Source: Durusdinium trenchii (taxonomy: Eukaryota; Sar; Dinophyceae; Suessiales; Symbiodiniaceae). Taken from it: 64,000 nt of DNA. Each line of letters starts with the position of its first letter. The stretch's first letter is position 1. Positions 9,801 through 21,800 of the stretch are shown piece by piece. Under the pieces are notes generated by a model. That model searched no databases and had not been told where the DNA came from. It saw only the letters and a program-made list of their open reading frames with translations. The position numbers and the translations under genes were made by a program. The stretch lies in assembly GCA_963970005.1 (NCBI GenBank), contig CAXAMN010026484.1, positions 124,001-188,000 of the forward strand, written 5' to 3'.

Positions 9801-12800
9801 AGCAATCACTTACACTTACACTTACACCATTTTTGGGAGACTGAAAGGTTCTTTGCTTGGGCACCACAGCGATAGTAAAAAGCTTCCTTTCCTCCCTTGG
9901 GATCCTTCAAGCAATTTTGTGCCAGGCTGCAGCTGTCGATAGCAAAGACAGCCTCAAGTTGGCCTTGGAGAAAGCTCACAGCTCAGTTGAAGAAGCCGAC
10001 ATGATCATGACATTCTTGAGTTGGCTTTGGATTGTAAATAAGGTTCGACATGTCACCGGTGTGTTCCATTTAGCTGGGGTGCTTGATGATGGCATCATCG
10101 GAGGCGCCGGGCGCGTGCGAGTGTGTGTTTGAATTTCCGAAGTGATCGATTTTTCCCGAATGCATAGCAAAGGGTTCTCGTTTAACTCTGGGGGTCTGGG
10201 GTAGACCCTTGTTCGCCACTCGTTGTCGTAGCGTTCGCAACCGTTTGCAGCGGTTCGGAGTGTTGCGCTACGAAGCTCACATTGGGTGAAGCTTTTGGAC
10301 AGGGTTTTGGATGGAAGCATGAGGTGTTAGATTCGTGTCTGTGAAACAGCGAGGAACGTGTGTTAACGTGAGAGGATGAAGTGTGGAGGATGATTTCACT
10401 GCGCAGGCGGGGCGTTTTGTGAGATCCTCAGTTTTCTCCCCAGTCACATTGGGATTGGCGTTTAGAGAGTGGTGTTTTTGGGGCGTCGGATGTGGCTGTG
10501 ACATTGGGATTTGCATTTCAGGCTGTGACAAGTCCCAGCTCAAACGGCAATTTTGGTGGATGGGAGTGTGCTCAACGTGTCGAAATCATTCCAAACGTGT
10601 GGTGTGGTGCAAGTTTTGCCGAAGCTAACATGATATGATATTGTCACACTTCGTGGCAGGCACAGTACTTTGTGCGGGCTTTGAGGTGTGAAAGTACCGT
10701 TTTCGTGGCGCACACAGGGAATCGTGAGGTTGCAAGATGTGGCGGAGGTCACATTTCAAGCAGGCGCAATACTTTGTGCGTGTTGGAGGTGTGGACGTGC
10801 TCCTACTAGAGTGTCCAACAAGAGTGTGCTACCAAGTACCAGAGTGCCCCACAAGAGTGTCCCACAAGAGTGTCCTACAAGAGCGTCCCACAAAATTGTC
10901 CTACAAGAGTGTTCCGCAACAGTGTCGCACAACATTATCATACAAGAGTGTCCCGCAAGAGTATCCTACAAGAGTGTCCTACAAGAGTGTCCCACAAGGG
11001 TGTTCGACAAGAGTGTCCTACAAGAATTTTATGAATCCATGGGGCAGAAGGTTGCCTGGTTGGAATTTCAGCCCGCACGCAGCCATTGTTCAGCGGACGA
11101 GGATAGCCTGTCCTACAAGGGTGTGGGACTGTCCTGCAAGAGTCTTCCGGGAGAGTGTCCTACAAGAGTGTTCCGCAAGAGTGTCCGACAAGAGTGTCCT
11201 GCAAGATCCTGCAAGAGTGCCCCACAAGAGTGTCCCACAAGAGTGAGCTACAAGAGTGTCCCTCCAAAGAGTGTCTTACAAGAGTGTTCTGCAAGAGTGT
11301 TCCGCAAGAGTGTCCCTCAAAAGAGTGTCCTACAAGAGTGGCTGTGGAACTGGCAGCTTTGTAGTGCAAACGTAGTGCAGGAAGCAGTTTCTGGGAGCTG
11401 TGGCCTCAGAACTGTCAACTTATGTGGCCAAATTACATCTGAGTACCTGAGTGTCGTACGTGAGTACCCCACAAGAGTGTTGCGCAAGAGGCCACAAGAG
11501 TGTCCCACAAGAGTGTCCTACAAGAGTGTCCTGCAAGAGTGTCCCGCAGAGTGACGCAAGTGTCGCACGAAAGTGTCCCACAAGAGCGTTCTACAAGAGT
11601 GCCTCCTACAAGAGTGTTAAAAAGTGTTTGGGCGACTGTTTTCGAAAGCGTGTTTGCATTCGGGTTCGTGGGCTCCGTTTTGTTCCAAAAAATCCGCTAT
11701 ATAACTATGTAAGTAGGCGCCTACACTACCTAGGACGCAGGCTTGTTTGTTGGCCTCTTAAGATCTCTTAAGACTCTTGAGCCCGGATAGAAGCGATTCG
11801 CAGATTGATCTCATTTGGAACTCGATTTGTGCAACTAGGGATCGGAGATCTTCGTTGCCGGACAAGCTCTTGTGTTGCTGAATGTGCAGTGCAGCGTGAC
11901 ACTATTTTTGCAAGGCATGACGGAGCAAAGAATGAAAAAGGCTGGATGGTGCAAACCGGAAGTTTCAAGTTTGCTTTCAACTTCCCTATGATCATTTCAT
12001 TTTGGAGGACAACTATGTCTCTGAACCTTATTGTGTCCAGAGTCCTGGTCTTGGGATTCAGAGATTGATTAACTGCATCAGGTGGCGCAGCCCAAGTGCG
12101 GCATGCTCCTGGCATTGCTGAAGGTAGCCAAGGAGCGCACAAACCTGAATCTTCCAGCTTTGAGTACGGAGTCAATTGTCAAAAAACCGTACAATCAAAT
12201 TCTGATTGGATTGTTCAAAACAAGCAGTTCAGAGTACGGCACCTAGGACCTAGTCAGTCTAGTACACTGAGAACAAGTCGGCCTTCCATAGTCCTGTTTG
12301 AGAGGAATTGGATTGGCCGCTACAATGGGCCCTTGGATTCTCGTCTACGTCTTCTCTCTTTGGCTATGCTGGGCAGGCACTTAACGCTTACCTGCTCAAC
12401 ACAGCATGCTGCAGGAACACTGCCATGATCTCCTGCATGCATTTTGTTTGTGTGATGTTCTTCAGCTGTTTGTCATTCCTTTCCTCCAGAATAGTCTCAG
12501 TATTTCTTTTGGAATTTCTGGTGATAGTGATTGTGCAGAATCACAAGCGGGGTCAGACCTGTGTCGTACAAGGTGGACACAGGCACTGATCAGCTGCAAC
12601 TAAACTTATGACATGTGGGTTACACATTGAAGCTTTCTTGACCCATTACGGTTTGGATCGGATGGTGCGCCTATACAAATATCGAACAGAGAGATTACAC
12701 ACAATGAAGAGACTGCTGCAAAAAAGGCTGTGGCTGTAGTTTAACCGGTTCGATTGATGGTGTATGACATCGAAGGGCTATTTTCGCTTTGAGGTGAATT

Positions 12801-15800
12801 ATTGTGCAGCCAACTCGATGCTGGATCACATGTCAACCTTTGCCAGCGACGGGGCGCTGCCAGAGGTGTGGGAAGAAAACTACTGCCAGCACCTTTTCAT
12901 CCCAATTGTGAAACAGGATGAACAAAGAAGTTGTTTGGGCCTCTTTAATACATAACGGTCTGCCTTCGGGACGCCGGGCAGGTGCGTCATCACGTCACGT
13001 CAGCGTCACGTCACGTCAGTCACCGGCGCGTCACTACGTCACGTCAGCGTCACGTCGCGCACGTCACGTCACGTCACCGGCGCGTCACCGTCACGTCAGC
13101 GTCACGGTCACGTCACCGTCACGTCACCGTCACGTCACTCCAAGGCCGTCACGTTGGCGTGGCATCGCTGCATGAGTTAACTCCATGAGCGTCCGACAAG
13201 ACTTCCATAAATGCACTTTATAAAGGAGACGCCGTCAGCATCTCAGAGCTGATCAAGACTCGGCGTAATCGATAGGGGCCAACCCGATACGGACCGATAG
13301 CCTTCCTTGGCTTGAGGCTATGGCAGTAACATGCGAGCAAGAGACAGTTGCGCAAGAAGATATTTTCCACATTAAGGCAAGTGCCTAGCAGTTGCAAGTT
13401 AATTAGTTGACTTGCCAAATATCACAAAAAATCACTACCACTACTATTCCTACTGCTACTACTACTACTACGACGACGACTACTACTGCTGCTGCTGCTG
13501 CTGCCACTACTTCTACTATTCGTATTTCCATTATTACCTATTACTTTTATTACATTGTTCTATTTCTACTGCTACTGCTACTACTACTACTACAACAACT
13601 ACAACTACTACTAGTATCCTTTCTCAGTCCTGGCTATGAGATGTCTGTCTGAGTACCTAGCACAGCTTCTTGCAATCATGAAGCTAGATTTTGCTTCGAT
13701 ATTCAACAGCAAATCAAGACAGCCGGCACATCAAGGAATGCCTGTGCCGGAAAGGAAACGTCTGTCACTGTGAACGTGCCTGTGCTGGAAACACTGGGCG
13801 CAACCCATCTCTGCACCATTGCAGCTGTCTACGTGCCGGCTGGTGACACAGTCTGCCATGGGTTCAAGAGCAAAGGAAGAGTTTAAATGTGTCGCTCAGG
13901 GGATTTCTTTACCTAAAGTGCCTGCGCCTAAATTTGGTGCCCCTAACACACACTTCAACGCAAAAANNNNNNNNNNGCCTGCGCCTAAATTTGGTGCCCC
14001 TAACACACACTTCAACGCAAAAACAACTTCAGTTGGAGACAGCTGCATAACAACCGTGAAAAACCCATGTTGCGCCAAGATCTAAGTGATGGTAACTTGG
14101 TGGTAGCTTTCTGCAGCCGCGAAATTGATACTATGCCCACAATGACGACTGCGACCTAGTAACAACATGAGGTCGACGACCCTACTGCAGTGAGGCATCC
14201 CTGGAAACATATTCTAATTGCCCGTCCAAAAGACACCGTGCCTCCCAGAGAACAAGTAAGACTACAGGAAGAGAAGTGCAGAAGTTCCGCAGGTTAAGAC
14301 TGTCACCACATGTGAGCACGATGCTCCAGCAAGTGACAGGCACAGACCCACACATATTCTAACTGCTTTTTGGTACAGATTCTTTCCAGGCTTTGTAACT
14401 ATATTCTGACTGCGAGCTCCACATAGCACTCCCACATGTTGAAGTCACAGCCGATCATATGTGACTACCATAATCCCATGGGGGATTGCGTATTACGAAG
14501 AAGTCGCTGCCACACGCATTGATGTGGGGGGAAGATGCTTCAGAGGTGTGCAGAAACAATCAAATGAGTTGCAACAGCGCTTCAGACTTGTGGCACGGCA
14601 ACGCAGCACCGCATTGCCGTGGAGACTCCTCCCTCGACGCCTACTTGGAAGGCAGTGTACTGTTGTTGTCGTTGCCGTTGCCGTTGCCGTTGTTGTTGTT
14701 GTTGCTGCTGCTGCTGCTACCTGCTGCTGGGTCTGTGGCTGTTTCTGGTCACTTCTTTTCCCGGTTCACGGTCTTCGGGCCTCGCACGGGGCCTCGTTCA
14801 TGTCTCCTTCTTCCCACGTCGCTCGTGTCTCCTTCTTCCCACCATCCCACGAAAGAAGTGTGCAGCTGGTTTTGAACTGCAAGGCCTCTCTTCATCTGAG
14901 CCCGTCAGATCGCCGAGACAAGGCTTTTCGTGTGAGATTGGCGTGCCCGTCGACGGCCGGCTACAAGCGGCTTGCGTGCCACCCCACGGGGCGGCTGCAA
15001 GGCGCTTGCTGGCCAGCTGCAGACCGGCGCCCACTGCTAGCAAGATGACGCGCGCGAACGACGTCGCCTGGAAGACTCACTGCAATGCATACACGTGCTG
15101 ATGTCCTGACTAGGGTGGTCTTATCCATACATGCCACGCTACACGTGTTACGCTTGATATATACCTCATACCTACATAAACCATCAAGGCCTTTTATTTT
15201 TGAATGCCTTTCAAGCCTTCTGCAAACGAGCGCTTCTGTCGTGACTCCTGTCGTCCGAACTGCTCTATATGCCGCCGGCGGTTTCCGTGTTCAAGCCTCG
15301 GTGATTGCATTGGGTGCGGTCCCATGGTCAAAACAACGGCCACACTGCACTATGCCACCATGCTGTAGTGCACACCACATATGTCAGCTTTCATTCACGG
15401 TCTTGCGGCATTCATTTTCGAGCCATGTCCGGCTGGGAAAACATCTCTGAGTGCACGGATGGGTGGATGATCCGGAAGATCCGGATACATCGCCCGCCAC
15501 TGGGCCGGACGACGCTGTTGAGATAGACATCCAAACCACAACTCCGTCGGGTCCGTGGACTTTTGCGCCCGTGGCCACTGGATGAGAGCCCTGCTGCCCC
15601 CAACCTTCTCCGCCAGCAATTCGAACGGCGCCGGTCCGCCGCAGCTGCAGCCTCCGAACATGCACCTTCGGCGGCTTTCTTTGTCTGCTACGGGCGACGC
15701 CGAGCGCGTCCGGGTCCTGGAGGAACAGCTCCGGAAAGTCACTGAGAAAGCAGCTCGAGCGCGCAAGGCAAAGAGCAAGCGCGAAAAGAAGAGGAAGGCC

Positions 15801-18800
15801 AAAAAGAAGGATATGGCCAAGGCTGCCAAGTGTCAACTCGAGAGCAGCAAAGACTGAGCCGAGCAGCTGCCGCCTGGACGAAAAGGTGCGCCTGCAGAGC
15901 GAATTGAAACTTAGAAACGTTTTCCTGACAGCTTACAGCAGTCTCAGTTTGTGCTTGCATTTGAATTACATTGGACCATCGAGTCTTTGGACGCATGCTT
16001 TTGGTTACACTGCTGCACGGGTTCCCATGTAGCAAGCACGCGTGCATGCGCGCACCGCGCCCCCGCACCTACAAGCCTTTGCCAACTTGCGAACATCCAT
16101 ACGCATCTGTAGTGTACTGTCCCTGGAAGAACACTTAGCGGCCAGAAAAACATGTGGTGTGGAGGTCAATCTCATAAGAAGCCAGCTGGATGCCCGACTC
16201 CTTAAAAGTCTCTAAGTGAAAGGCGCCTTTTGACTCAAGCTTGGCAGCCCGACGGCGCTGCCCTGTCCACTTGTGAACTAATTCGACTAATTCGGGTCAC
16301 GTCTACATGGGCATGGCCTGTACATGTGTGCACGCAAAATCTACTGAGCAAACAGACCACGGCTAGATTCTTTCACTCTTGCAGCCCTTTGCAGCGCCAT
16401 GGCTGAATGGGTAGATATACCCGGTGCGATTCGAGTAGCAGATCCTGCTGGATTGTTGGCTGATTGTGACTGTCCTGAACGGGGCTTCTATTTGTGGTGC
16501 AGCTTCCAAGTTCATGGTCGTAAGGTCCTTCGGTGGCGGCCTGCGGTGAAGGCACTGCCATCTGTCATCCTGCTCACCCAGCGATTTGGGGTCACTTGAC
16601 GTTGGTACCAGCAATTCTCCCTGCGGTTGGTCGTTCAGATGGCCTCTTTCTGGGGCGAGGCGAAAGTGCATTGGTAGCCGGGCTTTCGACGGTCTTTCAA
16701 CCGCTTCAAGTTAAAGCTTGAGGATGCTTGGTTCAAAATCCGGCTCCTGGAGCGATATTGGCAAGTACAACCGCATGTGCATATGTCTTTGTCAACCGAC
16801 AAAGAACACCTCATTCGACAAGTCGGAGATGCCTATGACGCGTTCATGATGAAGATCAGGAAGAGTCAAGTCACTCGCTCAGACAAGCCTCTATTGGGAT
16901 TGGTCATAGACGGTCACGTCAAAGCTGGCGCACGGAGGCGTTGTGGCGTTCCATCGGTTTCTGCTACCTTGTGCCAGCCCTTGCAGGCATGGTCCTTGAC
17001 CACTTGCCCTCGCACACCAGCCTACAAGCACAAGTTTTGCCCCTGGCATGTTCGCTGTCTGGCAGCTTTTGATGCAGAACCAACAGCTGTTCACTCTGTG
17101 TCCCGAGCTGCTTCCTTGGCTCAGAGCGGCGATGATCTCTTGCGTGTGATCCTGTCTCAACGTGGCGCGCGTGCAGAGAAAGAGCTCAGTAAACTCACAC
17201 GCGCCGAGAACATGCTGGTTCGAGGGTATTTGACTGCTTGTCACCGAGTCAAAACCCTACAGCAGGTGGAGCCTGTGATTCATGACGGAACCACACTGCA
17301 AGAGCTTTTGGATTTGCAATGCCAAACTCACAAGCAAGGGGATACGGGTGCGAAAAGTCATCGGGCCGGCGGACTTCTGGTGGCTTGTCGAAGTGATGGC
17401 TTGATAGTTCATGTATGTTCATGTGCAAGAATATCACGGTGCAGAATCCCTGTCCCAACGCTATGCTTTCATTGCCCACCTCAAAGCCACGCACTCCAGC
17501 CTCCAGGTGTTGGTCCATGATGACGCCTGTCACTTGCGCAGATTTGCCCACAACCGTTTTGCGGCCGCAAGCAGGAAGCACATGTATACGTGACCATAAG
17601 CGTAAAGAATGTCTATCTTTACCCCTTTTGGTTGTGCTGCGCAGATTTCACTAAGGTAAGCATTGGAATGCGCTGGCCGAATCCCTCGCCTACCCGCAAA
17701 TGAAATACATCGTGGACAAGTTTCACAGCAGGGGCCATGTCGATGCTTGGTGTGTAGCCAATTGCGGGCCTAACGTGCCTGAAAACAGCGAGGTTGTCAC
17801 TGAGATAAACACATCCATCTGCGAGATCACGTTTGCGTGGCTGGCTCGATTCAAGCGCATGGCGCGCAAGATGAATCAATTCTCCTTCTGGTTCTTCGAC
17901 CAGGAAGTCGTGTACGAAAGGAACGTGACCTTACTCAGTAAGCGTGGCGGAACTTGGCCGATGGATGTCAATCCTCCTGCTGCCGATGGGGCCTCTACTT
18001 CGGAATCTGAGTCTTGCGCTGAGGCGTCGTCCTGCGGCTCCTGTTCAGACAGTGCCTGCGGACCGGCTGCCAATTGCGCGACCGCTGTTGCTCACTTGCT
18101 TCTGGGATGAGATGCTTTGGCTTTTCCAAGTTCTTCTTGCCTATGGGACGAGCAAGAAAGTGTGAAGTTTGCACTCACCATCCACACTCTAATTGGTCTC
18201 AGCCGCCGATGTGGCTTCTACACTTCCGAATCTCTTGCGCTGAGGCATCGTCAAGCGGCTCCTCTTTGCAGACACGACGGCCTGTGAAATGTGCTTCTTG
18301 CCCGCAAAAAGTTCCCGTTTAGCCTGTCCCATTGGTGTGCCCGTCCGCAACCGGCTGCAAGCACTCTGCGTGCCGCTCCACATTCTGGTGCGGCTGCAAG
18401 GCGCTTGCGTGCCAGCTGCGGGCCGGCTGCCAATTGGGGGACCGCTGTTGCTCACTGCTTCTGGGACGACATGCTTTGGCTTTGCCATGTTCTACTTGCA
18501 TTTGGGATGAGCAAGAACATGTGACGTTTTCACATCTTAGGCGTACTAAAAGATTGTCTCAGCCATGCAAAACACGCCTGCACTTCACTATAGGCACTTG
18601 TGTCACGGTGCTACAGCGAGCTTTGCCGTTTGGGATTCGTGGGTTCAAGCCTACATGCGCTGCGTGCCTGCGCCCTGACACAGGTACACAACGAAAATAG
18701 ATTTTGACTTAGGCGGTGTGGTGGCCCTCCTTGCTAGCGCAATGCCCCGCAGCTCGAATGCCACTTCCAGACAGCAGTTCAAGGAGGAAATGCGTGCTGC

Positions 18801-21800
18801 CTGGGAGGCAGTTGACAAGTTGCTAGACCCAGAGCTGGTTTTTGGCAAGCGCCGTGGCCGCAGAGCGTCCTTAGCCTTGCAGTCGCGGTTGTTTGTTTGA
18901 TCTCACTTTTCCTCTTCTTGCGTGCGTTGCCAGTGTTCTAGCATATGGGGCGGAAATCTTTGATGTGGTTTGTCAATTTTGGCAGTCAGTGGGGCGCTCC
19001 ATGCCAGGCACAGCTACCAGTTTCTCTTGACACACGCCATCCGCCATCGGCTCAAGCAACCACCCCCTGTCACAGGCATGACATTCTTGGGTGCTCTGGC
19101 TCCTTCATGAATGGTGCAGCCGTTCAAGTTTCTCCTGGAGGTGCGTCCCCGTCAACTTCATTGCCACGTTAGTGAACTATCCTCAAACACGCAAATCCCA
19201 GAACACAAAGTTGGTCAAGATTTTGGCGGATGCGCTAGATGCGCATGTTGCGGCTTTGGCCGAAGAAGCTGTTTCTCGCAGCCTTGCCAAGCAGGGCGAC
19301 GCCGGTCCACAACAAGCAGATACTTCTGGCGCCAAAAAGCCCCGATTGCGTGTGGCCAGTTCCACCATTACGTGCTTCACGCCCGAAGTCTTTTTTGAGC
19401 GTTTTTCCGGTGATTTTCAGCAGCTGTGCAACGCTGATGAGGTCGGTGTGCAGGACGGGCTGGTGCTCCTATCAGATCCATGCTGTTACGTCACCTTTCC
19501 CGCTTTCAATTTTCATCGTTCCATTGTGTGCCACTCCGTCACCCTGCGCGGGGCGGCTGCAAGGGACGTGCTTGCCAGCGATGGCTATCACGCAGGTCAA
19601 CCGGTCAACCACTGTAAGTCTAGCCAGCCATTTGTTGATGCCTGTCGTTCGGCGTTGCAGCGCAGGAGCTCAATACTTCTTTCCATTTTGGCCGGATCGC
19701 GAATGTGGACGAAGCGTATGCCACCTTCGCAGCCTTTGGCCTCATCGCTGACGACTCGCGCAAAGGTGCAGCTGCGGCGCTGGCAGTCAATCAGCACGGG
19801 GGAGTTGAACCGCTTGCTCCAGTTTGGAGAATGTTCCAGAACAACCAAGACCAGCGGTACCTTTGGCGAAGGTGCCACGCCGCCAGTGAGCTCTTCCATC
19901 ATGGCAAACATGCACCCGGAAGTCGCGTTGCCCATGGAAAGGGCGGAAATTGGGAACCATGTTGGGCGCACCAAGGAGCGCATTATGTTCTACACAGCGG
20001 AGCCAATCCCACCACACAGCCCTTTGCCGCCTGAATACATCCTTGCTGATGGTCACGCACCTTGGGTGTGGGCAGAGTTAGATCCTGACATGGCTTCCTT
20101 GTGCGGTCTCCGGTCTTTGCTCGCTGATCCGGATGCTGCAGAGAAAGCTGTGGAAGAAGGAAAACTGGCCAGAGCATCAAATGACAACGAAGCTCTTGGC
20201 CAACTGAACCCAGATGATGCTGACGTTGCTCGAGGTGTTCGGTTTTTACCCAATGCAGCTGGCTATGAAATGAAGCTGCCGGATGGGGTCAAAACCCGGT
20301 GGCGCTACCGCATTGAGCCCGGACAAGCAGCAATAGCGACGGCAGAATGCCGCATGGGCGACCGTGATGTTCCTTTACCTCCACAACATGCTCTTCAGCC
20401 TGCTGCAGAACGGGTGCTGCGCTTCTTCCCTCCTCACACCACGCTTCTGTTTGATGAATCGGCCAAGAAGCTTTTTGCCACCATGCGGACTCAAAGCTCT
20501 GTGCTAGCAACTCTGGCTACAGACGCTTACCACTGTCTATTTCATGTTTCTTGTTTTTGTTGAATTTGTCAAGGGGAGTCCACAAAACCCTGCTCATCGT
20601 TCCATGCTTCGATTTTTGTGCCTTCTTCCGGAGAAAGGGCAGTATGACGTTGCTGCTCGGCATGGAGTTGGGCCCTGGAAGCAAGGCTTGCTGTGCGCCG
20701 TGCTGGCTGCTGCTGGCTGCGTGGGACATTTTCGTGGATTCTCACTCCCTGTCACCACCTTCCAATGCGGAACGGCCGGAAGTATTCCTTGGCCGTGCGT
20801 ATGTGGCCCGCGCCAAGAGTTTGCACAAGGTCCTTGAAGCTTTGCGGGATGCATGGGTGGAAGACACCGTCAATATGCCGGAGGAGCAAATCTACCCTGG
20901 CGCTGATGTGGCGGGGTCTGTGCGTGGGGATTTGGTTCCGCCAGGTATGCCAGCCACTCAATTGGGGTTGCCCTTCCCTGCAACCCAACCAGATCATTTC
21001 ATGCTACCTACCCCCTGCCCGATGACGAGGCTGTGGAAGGCGAGCTGCAAGCCCTGCCAGCGCTTCATGATGCATCGTCTGATGAGGTGTTCGAAGTGAA
21101 GACGCCTGACACTGCCTGCAGCTTGTCTGATGGGTACGGGGCTGATGGAAAGACTGTCCAACCTCTCGAGCGCGGACAGAAGCCTTTGTTCACAGATCGA
21201 GAGATTTGCCAGGCAACAGTGCTTGTGGGCAAGCCGGTCGTGACTTGGACGATGGTTCAAGGCCGCCTGCGGAGAGTGGTGGAGCAGGACGATGGCAGGA
21301 AAGTCCGAGCCGGCGTCACAAAGAAGCAGTGGGAAACAGTAATGAAAGCCGCGACGCAGGCCTTTCCCATTGCAACTCTAGAGGATGAGGGTAAGGACGT
21401 GAAGATAGTCTTTTTTGCTCCCCCAAACAAAGTGACGGTCGTCACCGGAGTGTCTACTATCACAACCTGCTCATGGATTGCTGCAAGGTGACCGGCAGGC
21501 ATTTTCGCCAGCTCTTGGCAATGGATGCGCAGCAGCCTGGCAACAAGCGCAGGAGAGTGAAGCCAAGAAGATGATGAAAAAAGTGCTCCAGTTCTGTCCG
21601 TGGCCGGCTGCAAACAGCTTGTGTGCCTTTCCATGCTGTGGGACGGCTGCCAGCAGTTTGCGTACCAGCTACGGACAGATTGCTCCGCTGCGTCTGTGCC
21701 TTCCATCGCCAAACCAAGCTGGGCGTATTTCATATTGATTTCCACGCCGTCCAACCTATCGCTCCTTTTGTAAACAGATGTTGCAGAAATGCGAGGCCGC

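Larger units (their letters stand above)
13355..14507 (+). repeat. Interspersed element, copy 1 (with about 500-bp insertion and an N gap)
   Basis: Left part 13,355-13,622 (TTCCACATTAAGGCAAGTGCC, then a CTA/CTG microsatellite) and right part 14,128-14,507 (TATGCCCACAATGACGACTGCGACC to GATTGCGTATTACGAAGAAGTC) match copy 2 at 23,617-24,211 almost base for base. Copy 1 has an extra segment of about 500 bp (13,623-14,127), holding the N gap, and lacks 14 bp near 14,262 flanked by AGAC direct repeats in copy 2. No coding capacity is recognised. The class is unknown. Confidence 0.85.

Noticed and set aside
10688..11554. 289-codon plus-strand frame with KSVLQECPTRV repeats
   Set aside because: It is the translation of a 15-bp minisatellite whose unit length is a multiple of three; it lies in a PKS intron.
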